Below the pieces are notes generated by a model. It was given only the letters and a program-made list of their open reading frames with translations, did no database searches and was not told the DNA's origin. Shown piece by piece: positions 8,946-19,278 of a stretch of 64,000 nucleotides of DNA; positions within the stretch are counted from its first letter, which is position 1; every line of letters starts with the position of its first letter. Made by a program: the position numbers and the translations under genes. This stretch comes from CBDUEF01 sp018063485 (GTDB lineage Bacteria > Pseudomonadota > Alphaproteobacteria > Rhodobacterales > Rhodobacteraceae): contig JBAOID010000037.1 in the NCBI GenBank assembly GCA_037045435.1, positions 124,001-188,000 on the forward strand, given 5' to 3'.

Positions 8946-11711
8946 ATGGACGGTGTTATTGTAATTCTGGGTCTGCTGGTCTTGGCTATTCCGGTTTCGA
9001 TCATTGCGCTTTGGGTCAGCCTGTCGCGGTTGCGGGCGCGGGTCATGCAGTTGGAGGCTGATCTGCGCGATGTGCATCGCGGCGAGGTTCGTGCCGGGCA
9101 GGCCTTGGCGCAATCCGCCGCTGTCATCGTGGGGAGACCTGCCCAAGAGAGCCAACCAGACCCGCAAGAGCGCCCAGGAGTGGCCCAGGCGATACCCGTC
9201 GAGGCCCAAGTGGAGGGGTCGGTTTTGCCGGGAAATCGCGCGGTTCCACTGCCGGCTGCGGTTGCAGATCCGGTTGAACAGGACCGCGCGTTGGTGATGC
9301 GCTCGGACCGGTTTGCCAATCTGATGGCCTGGCTGTTGCGCAATTGGGTCTATGTGATTTCGGCGGTATCTCTGGCGCTGGCGGGGGTATTCTTCGTGCA
9401 ATATGGCATGGAAAAGGGCCTGTTGCCGCCCGGATTGCGGGTGTTGGCGGCGATTGCCTTTGGTGCGGCGTTGATCGGCGCGGGCGAGTGGTTGCGTCGC
9501 CGCCATGGCGATGAGGGCGATCAGGCGACGGCGAATTTGCCTTCGGTGTTTTCGGGGGCGGGATTGGTGGCGATTTTTGCCGGCATCGTCGCGGCGCGGC
9601 AGCTTTACGGGCTGATCGGGCCGGAATTGGCCTTTGGCGGGTTGCTGACAACGGCGCTGTTGGCGGTCGTATTGGGCTGGCTGCACGGGCCTTTGCTGGC
9701 CGCAATCGGGCTTTTGGGAGCGGCGGCCACACCGTTTCTGGTCGCGGGCGGCGCGGGGCCGGCACCTTGGCTTTATGGCTATTACGCGCTGATTGCCGCG
9801 ATGGGGTTAGCGGTGGATGCACTGCGGCGCTGGGCGTGGGTTTCGGTGCTGGCGCTGGTTCTGGGATTTGGCGGGGCCTATCTGATGTTTGCGGGCGGGG
9901 CAGGGGTGGCCGGTTTTGCGCTGGCTTTGGTTGCTTTGGCGGTGCTGTCGGTGGCGCTGCCGGTCATGCAGGTCATGCCCACCCATGAGGGGCCGTCGGT
10001 GGTTGAGGCGCTGTTGCTGCACGGTAAGGAAGGCTGGCCGGATTTTCCGGTGCGGCTGGCGGCCGGATCGGTATTGACGGCCTCGGTCGGGTTGTTGTCG
10101 GTGTTCTCTTGGCAACCCGATGAGATGCTTTTGGTCTATGGCCTGATCGTTGTGCTGGCGCTGGCCCTGTTGCTGTGGGCCGAGAAGGCGCCGGGGATTG
10201 GTGATTTGGCGGCCTTGCCTGCGCTGGCCCTGGTAGGGCGTTTGGCCAGCGATGCGCTGAACCATAACCCGCTGTCGCGTGAGTTTTCGGCACTGGCGAT
10301 CGAGATGCGGGCGCCGGAATCCTCGGCACCGATGACGGTCACGATCCTGTTTGCGATGGCAGTGGTGATGTCGTTGGCCTTTGCGTGGCGTGCGCTGCGA
10401 TCACAGGGCCTTCAGGGCATTGCCTTTGGCCTGGGCGCGGTGTTGACGGCACCGGTGGCAGCAGCGGGGCTGGAGCTGTTTTGGAACCCTTCGCCGGTGC
10501 TCGGGGCCTATCCTTGGGCGCTGCATGTCATAGCGCTTGCGGGGCTGATGGTGGCGCTGGCGCTACGCTTTGCCAAGGTTGACGCAGCCGATTTGCGCCG
10601 AGCGGCCCATGCCACGCTGTCGGCGCTGTCACTGATTGCATTGGCGCTGTTCCTGATCACCTCGTCTTCGGCTTTGACACTGGCGCTGGCAGTGTTGGTG
10701 CTGGCTGCGGCGGTATTGGACCGGCGATTTGTGTTGCCGGAAATGGGGCTGTTCATTCAGGCAGGCGTGGCGGTGCTCGGCTATCGGCTGTTGGTTGATC
10801 CCGGCATCGAATGGGCGCTTTGGGCAAATCTGGGTGCGGTGCTGATCACCTATCTGGGGGTGATCGGTGCGCTGATTGCCGCGATTTATCTGCTGCGTCC
10901 GGTGGAGCGACCGATTGCCATGGGGGTGATGGAAAGCGCGGCTGCGGGCTTTGCGGCGGTGTTGCTCAATATCTTGATCACCCGCTGGATGATGCCCGCA
11001 GATCACTCCTATCCCGATGGCACTGCCGCCTTTGCCACGTTGTCGGCACTGCCTTGGCTGGTCCTGATGTTGATGCAGATCTACCGCGCCCGGTTGGGCG
11101 GGGTGCTGCGCTGGCTGCGCGGTGTGATTGCGTTGATTGCAGGCTTGATTGCGGCTGGAGGTTTGGCGATGGCGGTTACCCTCCTGAACCCGATGTTCAG
11201 TTGGGGCCCACAGGATCTGAGCGGGCGGGTTTCCGGGCCAATGGTGTTTGACAGTCTGATGGTGGCCTATCTGGTACCGGGTTTGCTGCTGTTGGCGGCG
11301 GCGTGGAAACTGCCGGGGGTGCCGCGCCTGTTGCGGATGGCGTTTGCAGCCGTGGGCGGGGTGTTGTCGGCGCTCTATGTGGTGCTGGAAATCCGGCGCT
11401 TCTGGCAGGGCGATTGGTTGGGCGGCAGCAGCGTGGTGCAAGGTGAGCTATATAGCTACACGGTGGCGATGATGCTGTTGGGTGCGGGGCTGCTGTATCA
11501 GGCGATTGCGCGTCATTGCGATATGTTGCGCAAGATTGCGATGGCGGTGATTGCGCTGACGGTGGCCAAGGTGTTCTTGTGGGATGCCTCGGGTCTGACC
11601 GGGCTGACGCGGGTGGTCAGCTTCCTGGGGTTGGGTCTGTCGCTGGCCGCTCTGGCCTGGTTGAACCGCTGGGCGGGGCAGGTTGCGGGCAAGCCACCGG
11701 CCGAAAGCTAG
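8946..11711 (+). CDS. DUF2339 domain multi-pass membrane protein
   Basis: Very hydrophobic protein of 921 residues from ATG 8946, chosen because GGGAAGG lies seven bases upstream; a TTG 15 bases earlier is also in frame. An N-terminal membrane anchor (VIVILGLLVLAIPVSIIAL) is followed by a charged, coiled-coil-like stretch and a proline-rich linker to about residue 120. The rest is some two dozen membrane segments rich in Leu, Ala and Gly. This architecture is that of DUF2339 family proteins, whose function is not known. The stop overlaps the end of the convergent truncated haemoglobin gene by four bases. Confidence 0.8.
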   Translation: MDGVIVILGLLVLAIPVSIIALWVSLSRLRARVMQLEADLRDVHRGEVRAGQALAQSAAVIVGRPAQESQPDPQERPGVAQAIPVEAQVEGSVLPGNRAVPLPAAVADPVEQDRALVMRSDRFANLMAWLLRNWVYVISAVSLALAGVFFVQYGMEKGLLPPGLRVLAAIAFGAALIGAGEWLRRRHGDEGDQATANLPSVFSGAGLVAIFAGIVAARQLYGLIGPELAFGGLLTTALLAVVLGWLHGPLLAAIGLLGAAATPFLVAGGAGPAPWLYGYYALIAAMGLAVDALRRWAWVSVLALVLGFGGAYLMFAGGAGVAGFALALVALAVLSVALPVMQVMPTHEGPSVVEALLLHGKEGWPDFPVRLAAGSVLTASVGLLSVFSWQPDEMLLVYGLIVVLALALLLWAEKAPGIGDLAALPALALVGRLASDALNHNPLSREFSALAIEMRAPESSAPMTVTILFAMAVVMSLAFAWRALRSQGLQGIAFGLGAVLTAPVAAAGLELFWNPSPVLGAYPWALHVIALAGLMVALALRFAKVDAADLRRAAHATLSALSLIALALFLITSSSALTLALAVLVLAAAVLDRRFVLPEMGLFIQAGVAVLGYRLLVDPGIEWALWANLGAVLITYLGVIGALIAAIYLLRPVERPIAMGVMESAAAGFAAVLLNILITRWMMPADHSYPDGTAAFATLSALPWLVLMLMQIYRARLGGVLRWLRGVIALIAGLIAAGGLAMAVTLLNPMFSWGPQDLSGRVSGPMVFDSLMVAYLVPGLLLLAAAWKLPGVPRLLRMAFAAVGGVLSALYVVLEIRRFWQGDWLGGSSVVQGELYSYTVAMMLLGAGLLYQAIARHCDMLRKIAMAVIALTVAKVFLWDASGLTGLTRVVSFLGLGLSLAALAWLNRWAGQVAGKPPAES

Positions 11712-12109
11712 GTAAAGCGGGGCGGGCCGTTCGCCGTTTCGATCAGCCCCATCCGCAGCGCCCGCCCGATCCGATGCGCCAGCGCCGACCAGGCGGCGGC
11801 CAGATCGGGCGGCAGTTGTCGGGCCAGAACCTGATCAAACAGGCCTAGCCAAGGCTCGAACATGCCCGGGCGAACATCGCCAGCGACCTTGTGCGCCTGC
11901 ATCGGATTGCCGTCATAGCTGCGCTCCATCAGGATCGCATTGCGCCAGAAACCGGCAATTTTCGCCTCATGCTCGGGCCAATCGGTGACATGGGCGGCAA
12001 AGACCGGGCCAAGCGTGGCGTGATGGCGGATGGCGGCATAGAAATCGGCCACCACGGCATCAATCTGGGCCGCGGAGACGTTGAAACGGGGGGGCAGGGC
12101 GCTGGTCAT
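11708..12109 (-). CDS. Group III truncated haemoglobin
   Basis: Small haem protein of 133 residues from the ATG at 12109; the frame is open further upstream but the extra 39 residues look non-coding. The pattern matches truncated haemoglobin group III: FNVSAAQIDAVVADFYAAIR, then FAAHVTDWPEH, FWRNAIL, and an HKVAGDV helix followed by FEPWLGLFDQVL, where the proximal histidine is expected. Proposed roles in this group are oxygen or nitric oxide chemistry; none is proved by sequence here. It is transcribed away from ileS and converges on the DUF2339 gene with a four-base overlap. Confidence 0.8.
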   Translation of the reverse strand: MTSALPPRFNVSAAQIDAVVADFYAAIRHHATLGPVFAAHVTDWPEHEAKIAGFWRNAILMERSYDGNPMQAHKVAGDVRPGMFEPWLGLFDQVLARQLPPDLAAAWSALAHRIGRALRMGLIETANGPPRFT

Positions 12110-12317
12110 GACACCTGTGTCGCGCTGCGGCGGCGAAATTGCAATCGGACAGGGCGCCGCAGCCCCTTTACCGCGCGCAAAGCCTTTCCTATAAGGCCGC
12201 ATGAGCCGCATATCCGCGATGATCATACGAATTATCGGCCCGGCGATCTGATTGCATCAGACGCCGGGACTGGCGCGCATGCGCCCCTCCGATTGACTCT
12301 TTCCAAGGACCGCCCCG

Positions 12318-15249
12318 ATGTGCGCTGATACGACCCAAAGCCCTGCCCCTGACTACCGTGACACCGTATTTCTGCCCGAAACCGATTTTCCGATGCGCGC
12401 GGGCCTGCCTGCGCGCGAACCCGAATGGCTGGCGCGGTGGGAAAAGATCGGGGTCTATGACCGCTTGCGCCAGAAAACCGGGCGCACGGCCTTCACGCTG
12501 CATGACGGCCCGCCCTATGCCAACGGGCATTTGCATATCGGTCATGCGCTGAACAAGATCCTCAAGGACATGGTTGTGCGCAGCCAGCAGATGATGGGCA
12601 AGGATGCCCGCTATGTGCCGGGTTGGGATTGCCACGGCTTGCCGATCGAGTGGAAAATCGAAGAGCAATACCGCGCCAAGGGGTTGAACAAGGACGATGT
12701 GAACATCGTCGATTTCCGGCAGGAATGCCGCGCCTTTGCCGCTGGCTGGATCGACGTTCAGCGCGAGGAATTCAAGCGTCTGGGGGTAACTGGCAACTGG
12801 CCCAAGCCCTACCTGACCATGGATTACCACGCCGAGGCGGTGATCGCGGATGAGTTCATGAAGTTCCTGATGAACGGCTCGCTTTATCAGGGTCAGCAAG
12901 CCCGTGATGTGGTCGCCGGTCGAGAAAACCGCGCTGGCCGAGGCCGAGGTGGAATATCACGACCACACCAGCCATATGGTCTGGGTGCGGTTCAGGCCAT
13001 TGGCAGGATTGGACAATGAGACGGTGGTGATCTGGACCACCACGCCTTGGACCATCCCGCAGAACCGCGCGGTGTCCTTTAATCCGACCATCGCCTATGG
13101 TGCCTACCGCATCGACGAAGTTGCCCGAGAACGCCACAGCAACCGTTGGCGAGGTGATCTTGCTGGCTGACAAATTGGCCGAAGCGGTGATGACTTCGGG
13201 CAAGGTTTCGCGCGCTTTACGCGTCTGCGGGACGTTTCGGCGGACGCGTTGGCGGGCGTGACCCTTGCCCACCCCTATCGCGGCATCGAGGGCGGCGCGG
13301 GCGAGTGGGACTTTGACGTGCCGCTGCTCGCCGGGCGATCATGTCACCGATGACGCGGGCACGGGCTTTGTCCATACCGCGCCTTCAGCCATGGCGATGA
13401 CGACTATCAGATGGGGCTGAAATTCGGCCTGCCGATGACCTATAACGTCGAGCCGGACGGCAGCTATCGCAGCCGATCTGCCGCTGTTTGGCGGTCAGCA
13501 CATCATCTATGCCCGATGGCAAGGAAGGCCCGGCAAACGTCAGCAATATCAAGGCACTGGCACGGCGCTGGCGCGCTATCTGGCCAAGGGCAAGCTGAAG
13601 CACAGCTACCCGCATTCGCTGGCGGTCCAAGGCGCCGGTGATCTATCGCAACACGCCGCAGTGGTTCGTCGGCCATCGACAAGGCGCTGGACGACGGCAT
13701 GGGCACCTATGGCGATACCATCCGCCAGCCGGGCGCTGAACTCGATCAATCAGCTGGTCACATGGACGCCGCAGTACCAGGCCGCAACCGGCTGCATTCG
13801 ATGATCGAGAGCGCGGCCCGACTGGGTGCTGTCGCGTCAACGCGCCTGGGGCGTGCCGCTGACCTGTTTCACCAAAGTTGGCGCGAAGCCGACCGATGCC
13901 GATTTCCTGCTGCGCGATCCGCGCAGTGAACGCCCGGATCAAGGCCGCGTTCGAGGCCGAGGGCGCGGATGTCTGGTACGTGCACGGCTTCAAGGAAAAG
14001 ATGCTGGACGGCGATCGTTGACCCTGCTGCCTATAGCCAGGTCTTTGACGTGCTGGATGTGTGGTTCGATTCTGGCTCGACCCATGCCTTCGTGCTGCGC
14101 GACCGCGCCGACGGCAGCAGCCGATGGCATCGCCGATCTTTATCTTGAAGGCACCGACCAGCACCGCGGCTGGTTCCATTCCTCGATGTTGCAGGCCTGC
14201 GGCACCAAGGGCCGTGCGCCCTATCGGGGCGTGCTGACGCACGGCTTTACGCTGGATGAGAAGGGCATGAAGATGTCCAAATCGCATGGGCAATACCGTG
14301 GCACCGCAAGAGGTCATCGGCGAATACGGCGCCGATATCCTGCGGCTGTGGGTGGCGCAAAGTCGGATTACACCATTGACCTGCGCATCGGCAAGGAAAT
14401 CCTGAAAGGCGTGGCCGACAGCTATCGCCGCCTGCGCAACACGCATGCGGTTCTTGCTGGGCAACCTTGAGGGCTTTACCGAGGCCGAGCGGGTGGCGCC
14501 GAAGGATATGCCCGAATTGGAGCAATGGGTGCTGCACCGGCGTGGCCGAACTCGATGCCGAGGTGCGCAGCGGCTATGGCAAATATGATTTTCAGGGCGT
14601 GTTCCAAAAGCTGTTCACCTTTGCCACCTCTGATCTGAGCCAGGTGTTCTTTCGATGTGCGCAAGGATGCGCTTTATTGCGATGCCGCCAGACAGCCTGC
14701 GCCGCAGGTCGGCGCGCACGGTGCTGGATATTCTGTTCCACCGGCTGACGACCTGGCTTGCGCCGGTTCTGGTGTTCACCATGGAAGAGGTCTGGCTGTG
14801 CCGCTTTCCCGAAGAGGGGTCTTCGGTGCATCTGATGGATATGCCGCAGACGCCTGCCGAATGGCTGAACCCTGCGCTTGCCGCGAAATGGGACGGCATC
14901 CGCGCCGCCCGCCGGGTGGTGAACGGCGCGCTGGAGGTGCAACGCACAGCCAAGGCAATTGGTGCCAGCCTTGAGGCGGCTCCGGTGGTGCATGTGGCCG
15001 ATACCGCTGTTCTGGCGGCGCTGAAATCGGTGAATTTCGCCGAATTGTGCATCACCTCGGGCATCCAGTTGACCGCAGGATCCCGAACCTGCACGAGGCG
15101 TTTCGCCTGCCTGAAGTGCCGGGCGTGGGCGTGGTGTTTGAACATGCGCCGAGGGCGATAAATGCCAACGCTGCTGGCAAATTCTGCCCGATGTGGGCAG
15201 CCATGCCCATTCCGGCACCTGTAAGCGTTGTAATGAGGCGTTGGGATAG
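12318..15249 (+). pseudogene. ileS: Isoleucyl-tRNA synthetase, frame broken about two dozen times (probable sequence error)
   Basis: Class I aminoacyl-tRNA synthetase charging tRNA-Ile. Stitching the frames gives a complete protein: GHLHIGHALN (HIGH motif) near 12530, TTTPWTIPQNRA, KMSKS near 14270, and a C-terminal zinc finger (CQRCW...CKRC) ending at TAG 15247-15249. The first 190 codons are clean. From 12894 the frame is lost again and again; extra bases can be placed near 12894, 13125, 13334, 13471, 13513, 13618, 13671, 13729, 13813, 13922, 14013, 14119, 14285, 14444, 14539, 14651 and 14686, with double insertions near 13214, 13387, 13782 and 14359 and more at 15070-15130. Residues between breaks stay conserved. 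As written, it cannot be translated. Confidence 0.92.
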
Positions 15250-15258
15250 GAGGCGCTG

Positions 15259-16230
15259 ATGCCAAGGTTGCGCGATCTGGGCTATAGCATTGGGCGCTTT
15301 GCCTGCGGGCCATTGAACGCAATCACCGATGTGGCCGGCGTGAGGGTTGGCCATATCACTTTGGTTGAAGACGCGCGCACCCGCACCGGAGCCACGGCGA
15401 TTGTCCCGCATGGCGGCAACCTGTTTCAGCAAAAGGTTCCGGCTGGCTTTGCGGTGCTGAACGGCTTTGGCAAATTCGCAGGCTCGACCCAGATCGAAGA
15501 GTTGGGCGAGATCGAAACGCCGATAGTGCTGACCAATACCCTTGCCACGGGCCGAGCGATCGAGGCGATCATCGCGCATACGCTGGATCAGCCGGGCAAT
15601 GCGGCGGTAACCTCGATCAACGCCGTGGTGGGCGAAACCAATGACAGCCGGTTGAATGATATCCGTGCCTTGCGCCCCACGGTGGCCGAGATACGGGTGG
15701 CCATTGATGCCGCCCGAATGGGTGCGGTGGCCGAGGGCGCAGTCGGGGCGGGCACAGGCTGCGTTGCCTTCGGGGTGAAGGGCGGGATAGGCACCGCCTC
15801 GCGCTTGGTGGAGGAATTCACGCTGGGCGTGCTGGTGCAAGCCAATTTCGGTGGAACCTTGCGGGTGGATGGACTGCCGCTTGCCCACCTGCCCGAACAT
15901 GATGTGAATGGCTCGATTGTGATCGTCTTGGCGACGGATGCGCCGCTGTGCGCGCGCAATCTGAAACGGCTGGCCACGCGCTGCTTTGGGGGATTGGCCC
16001 GCTCCGGGGCGGCGCTGTCGAATGGATCGGGCGATTATGCCTTGGCCTTTTCAGTGGCTCAGGGTGCAGTTTTGGCCAATGAGGCGATGTCTGACCTGTT
16101 TGAGGCCGCGATTGAGGCCACTGAAGAGGCCATTTTGAACGCGCTGACCATGGCCGGGCCGATGCAGGGGTTCGATGCCAACTTGTCGGCCCCAAACCTC
16201 GTGCCCGCGCTGAACCTGATGCCGAAATGA
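15259..16230 (+). CDS. P1 family peptidase (DmpA-type aminopeptidase)
   Basis: Member of the P1/DmpA Ntn-hydrolase family (beta-peptidyl or L-aminopeptidase D-Ala-esterase type), which self-cleaves into two chains. The 323-residue protein begins with the family-typical CGPLNAITDVAGVRVGH and contains the segment SNGSGDYALAF in the last third, where the family's N-terminal nucleophile serine and cleavage site lie. NAVVGETND and GGIGTASR also match the family pattern. It starts 9 bases after the ileS stop and overlaps ogt by four bases. Substrate cannot be told from sequence. Confidence 0.85.
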   Translation: MPRLRDLGYSIGRFACGPLNAITDVAGVRVGHITLVEDARTRTGATAIVPHGGNLFQQKVPAGFAVLNGFGKFAGSTQIEELGEIETPIVLTNTLATGRAIEAIIAHTLDQPGNAAVTSINAVVGETNDSRLNDIRALRPTVAEIRVAIDAARMGAVAEGAVGAGTGCVAFGVKGGIGTASRLVEEFTLGVLVQANFGGTLRVDGLPLAHLPEHDVNGSIVIVLATDAPLCARNLKRLATRCFGGLARSGAALSNGSGDYALAFSVAQGAVLANEAMSDLFEAAIEATEEAILNALTMAGPMQGFDANLSAPNLVPALNLMPK

Positions 16231-16676
16231 ACCGCGCGGGCCTGGCAACGCCTTTGGGGCCGATCACGCTGACCGAAGAAAACGGGGTGATCACGGCGCT
16301 GGATTGGCACAGTTCCCCGAACGGGACATCTGATCTGTTGGCCCAAGCCTGTGGGCAACTGACAGCATATTTTGAAGGCAAGTTGCAGGCCTTTGATCTT
16401 GCGCTAGATTTTGGCACTGGATTTCAAGCCAGAGTCCGCCGAGAGATGGCCGCCATTCCCTATGGCCAGACCAGGACATATGGCGATCTTTCCCGCACCT
16501 TGGGCGCGCCTGCGCAAGCTATCGGTCAGGCTTGCGGGGCCAATCCATTGCCAATCCTCATTCCCTGCCACCGGGTTTTGGGGGCCAGGGGGCTTGGCGG
16601 TTTTTCGGCAAAAGGCGGGGTGGAGACCAAGGTATTCTTGTTGCGTCTGGAGGGTGCTGCACAGCTTTTGATCTGA
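16227..16676 (+). CDS. ogt: Methylated-DNA--[protein]-cysteine S-methyltransferase
   Basis: Suicide DNA repair protein that moves the methyl group from O6-methylguanine to its own cysteine. The 149-residue length fits the Ogt type without an Ada regulatory domain. The active site IPCHRVLG is present near residue 113, with the helix-turn-helix region GQTRTYGDLSRTLG before it and GANPLPI just upstream of the active site. ATG overlaps the stop of the P1 peptidase gene (ATGA), so the two are co-translated. Confidence 0.92.
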   Translation: MNRAGLATPLGPITLTEENGVITALDWHSSPNGTSDLLAQACGQLTAYFEGKLQAFDLALDFGTGFQARVRREMAAIPYGQTRTYGDLSRTLGAPAQAIGQACGANPLPILIPCHRVLGARGLGGFSAKGGVETKVFLLRLEGAAQLLI

Positions 16677-16744
16677 GTGGCATAGCTTGCATCAGCAGTG
16701 GCGCACTTGTAACCATCTGGACAAGCAATAAGGCAGGCCAGACC

Positions 16745-17659
16745 GTGAGCATCTCGATCCTTCTCGCCGTTCTGGCCGCAGCTTTCCTGCATGCCCTGTG
16801 GAACGCCCTTATCAAGACCGGCACTTCGCGGCTGGGGGCGATGATCATCATGTCGATGGGGGAAGTACCGATCGGCCTGACGGTTGCGGCATTTTGCCCT
16901 TTGCCCGCGCCTGAAGTGTGGAAATGGGTACTGCTGGCGGGCTGCACGCATTTCTTTTACAAGTTCTTTCTGACCTATGCCTATGAGCGGGGTGACCTGT
17001 CGCGGGTTTATCCCATCGCACGTGGCACAGCACCGCTGTTGGTGGCGCTGATCGCGCCCTTGTTCATTGGTGATAAGCTGAGCCTTCAGGAATACATCGG
17101 GGTCACCACGCTGGGCTTTGGTATCTTGTTGATGGCGCAAGGTATTTTTGCCAATGGCGAGAACCGCAAGATGCTGCCCTTCGCGCTGGGCTCGGCGATT
17201 GCGACCGCGACCTATACGCTGATCGACGGCTATGGCGCGCGGATTTCCGGCGATGCGGTGGCCTATGTGGCTTGGGTTTTTGTGGCCGATGGGTTGATCT
17301 TTTCCATCGGGGCGCTGGCGTTCAAGGGGCTTGATGTCTTGCCGCGCAATCGCCGCGCCTGGGGCGTGGGGTTCATGGCCTCGGCGGCCTCTTATGGGGC
17401 CTATGCGGTTTCGATCTGGGCGATGACCCGCGCGCCGATTGCCGTGGTGGCGGCAGTGCGCGAAACCTCGATCCTGTTTGCAGTGCTGATCGGCTGGATC
17501 GCCTTTGGCGAGAAGATGACGCGCGGCAAGGCGCTGTCGGCAGTGGTGATCGTGTCCGGGGTGATCCTGACGCGATTCTTAGCAACGGCGATCAGCGGGC
17601 TGCGCGTTCAGGAAGGATCTGCTGCAAGATACCCGCAAAGATCAGGTAAAACGAGGTGA
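16745..17659 (+). CDS. EamA/DMT-family transporter
   Basis: Drug/metabolite transporter superfamily protein with about ten membrane segments in two EamA repeats; substrate unknown. The start is taken as GTG 16745 (V-S-I-S-I-L-L-A-V), because upstream residues overlap ogt in another frame and look non-coding. The last roughly 25 residues run past the normal family end and overlap the convergent pcs gene by 68 bases. A TAG at 17580-17582 lies in the neighbouring frame directly after the last expected membrane segment, so a single extra base near 17575 would explain the long tail and remove the overlap. Confidence 0.8.
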   Translation: MSISILLAVLAAAFLHALWNALIKTGTSRLGAMIIMSMGEVPIGLTVAAFCPLPAPEVWKWVLLAGCTHFFYKFFLTYAYERGDLSRVYPIARGTAPLLVALIAPLFIGDKLSLQEYIGVTTLGFGILLMAQGIFANGENRKMLPFALGSAIATATYTLIDGYGARISGDAVAYVAWVFVADGLIFSIGALAFKGLDVLPRNRRAWGVGFMASAASYGAYAVSIWAMTRAPIAVVAAVRETSILFAVLIGWIAFGEKMTRGKALSAVVIVSGVILTRFLATAISGLRVQEGSAARYPQRSGKTR

Positions 17660-18290
17660 TCACCAATCCCCAATGGGCCAGTGAGCCTTCGGAAAAGTCG
17701 AGCCAAGCCGCCCAACCTGCAAAGATCACCCAAGCCAGTGCCATCGGCATCGTCACCTCGCGCCAGCGTTTGGTGCGGGTGGGGTGTACGAACTTCAGGT
17801 TCAGGAACATCGCCACCGTCAGCAAAACCACTGTGGTCAGGATGATCCACTCCGAAGGATCTATGGCGAACAACACCAGCACCACCATGTTCCAGCAGGC
17901 CGGAAAGCCTGAAAAACTCTTGTCCTTGGTTTTCATGCGGGTATCGGAAAAATACACCACCGATCCATAAACGATGGCGATGATCGAAAACCAACCGGTC
18001 CAACCAGCCAGCATCCCCGATTTGAACAGTGCATAGGCGGGGATGAACACATAGGTCAGATAATCCACGATCAGATCCATCAGCACACCGTCATAGATCG
18101 GGAAATTCCTGGGTGTATCGTAGCGCCGCGCCAACGGGCCGTCGATACCATCGACAAACAGCGCCAACACCAGCCAAAGAAACATCAGGCTCCATTTACC
18201 CTCGACTGCAGCCAGCATGGCAAACATCGACAAAACCGCGCCAGAGGCGGTCAAGAGGTGAACGGAAAGGGCTTTGATACGAATGTCCAT
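17592..18290 (-). CDS. pcs: Phosphatidylcholine synthase (CDP-alcohol phosphatidyltransferase)
   Basis: Membrane enzyme of the CDP-alcohol phosphatidyltransferase family that condenses CDP-diacylglycerol with choline to make phosphatidylcholine, a pathway characteristic of alphaproteobacteria. From ATG 18290 the protein has 232 residues. The N-terminus KALSVHLLTASGAVLS, the catalytic DGIDGPLAR and the following aspartates in YDGVLMDLIVD, then YVFIPAYAL, match Pcs rather than PssA or PgsA. Several membrane helices follow. It lies 13 bases after the xerC stop, at the end of the minus-strand block fsa-DUF484-xerC-pcs. Confidence 0.87.
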   Translation of the reverse strand: MDIRIKALSVHLLTASGAVLSMFAMLAAVEGKWSLMFLWLVLALFVDGIDGPLARRYDTPRNFPIYDGVLMDLIVDYLTYVFIPAYALFKSGMLAGWTGWFSIIAIVYGSVVYFSDTRMKTKDKSFSGFPACWNMVVLVLFAIDPSEWIILTTVVLLTVAMFLNLKFVHPTRTKRWREVTMPMALAWVIFAGWAAWLDFSEGSLAHWGLVITSFYLIFAGILQQILPERAAR

Positions 18291-18303
18291 TGGATTTGTT
18301 CGC

Positions 18304-19278
18304 TTAAATACATGGTTTTTGCAATGGCTCCGCGGGCAATTCCAGGCCCTGCCAAGCCCTTGGATGCGCCTTTTCGTAGACTTCCAACAGCCGTGCGGCG
18401 TCAACAGCCGTATAGGCTTGGGTCGTGGACAGCGAGGCATGGCCCAAAAGCTCTTGAATGGCACGCAAGTCGCCCCCGGCGGAAAGAAGATGGGTGGCAA
18501 AGCTGTGGCGCATGGCGTGGGGGGTGGCGGTGGCGGGCAGGCCAAGCTGCATCCGGGCTTTTTCCATCACCAGGGCAATCAGGCGCGGATTGAGCGGGCC
18601 GCCGCGGGCACCGCGAAAAAGCGGCTCTTTCGCCGTCATCGGATAGGGGCAGAGGGCGACATAGCGGGCGACGGCGGTTTTCGTGGCGGGCAGGACAGGC
18701 ACCAGCCGCTCCTTGCCGCCCTTACCCTTGATCCGCAATGTATCGGGCAGCGGCTGGGCGGCACCGGTCAGGCCCAGGGCCTCGGAAATCCGCAAACCGC
18801 AGCCGTAAAGCAGGGTGATCACCGCCATGTCACGCGCGGCGATCCAGTCTTCGCGCGCCTGCTCGCCGACGGTGTCGATCATGGCAAAGGCGGCATCCTC
18901 GGCCAGGGGGCGGGGCAGTTTGCGCCGGAATTTCGGGCCGCGCGCTGACAGGATGGTGCCTGCCTGGTCTGTGCCGCCATGCCTTTCGGTCAGCCAAAGG
19001 GTGAAGTTCTTTACCGAGGACAGCGCGCGGGCCAGAGACCGCGCCGAGAGACCGCGCGCGCGTTCGGATGCCATCCAGGCGCGCAGATCGCTGCTGGGCA
19101 GGGTCATCAGTGCCGACAGCCCGGCGGTTTCGCCGCGATGCTGGGTGAGGAACTGCATGAAGCGCGAAACATCCCGGCCATAAGCGGCAATCGTATTGGC
19201 AGCGGCCCCGTCCAGCACGCGCAGATGGCCCAGCCAATTGGCCAAGGCGTCACTCTCGGCAGGCGAAAGCCCGGTCAC
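18304..19278 (-). CDS. xerC: Site-specific tyrosine recombinase XerC
   Basis: Tyrosine recombinase that resolves chromosome dimers at dif with XerD. The 324-residue protein has an N-terminal SAM-like core-binding domain (ANTIAAYGRDVSRFMQFL) and a C-terminal catalytic domain with YGCGLRISEAL (first Arg), KGGKERLVPV (Lys), HAMRHSFATHL (His-x-x-Arg), LGHASLSTTQAYTAVD (His and the nucleophilic Tyr). The GTG start at 19278 overlaps the DUF484 stop as GTGA, the common DUF484-xerC pairing of proteobacteria. This is the housekeeping enzyme, not a mobile-element integrase. Confidence 0.93.
   Translation of the reverse strand: MTGLSPAESDALANWLGHLRVLDGAAANTIAAYGRDVSRFMQFLTQHRGETAGLSALMTLPSSDLRAWMASERARGLSARSLARALSSVKNFTLWLTERHGGTDQAGTILSARGPKFRRKLPRPLAEDAAFAMIDTVGEQAREDWIAARDMAVITLLYGCGLRISEALGLTGAAQPLPDTLRIKGKGGKERLVPVLPATKTAVARYVALCPYPMTAKEPLFRGARGGPLNPRLIALVMEKARMQLGLPATATPHAMRHSFATHLLSAGGDLRAIQELLGHASLSTTQAYTAVDAARLLEVYEKAHPRAWQGLELPAEPLQKPCI

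Noticed and set aside
18304..19278. Phage or island integrase
   Set aside because: The sequence and its DUF484 partner identify the housekeeping XerC; there are no att repeats or cargo.
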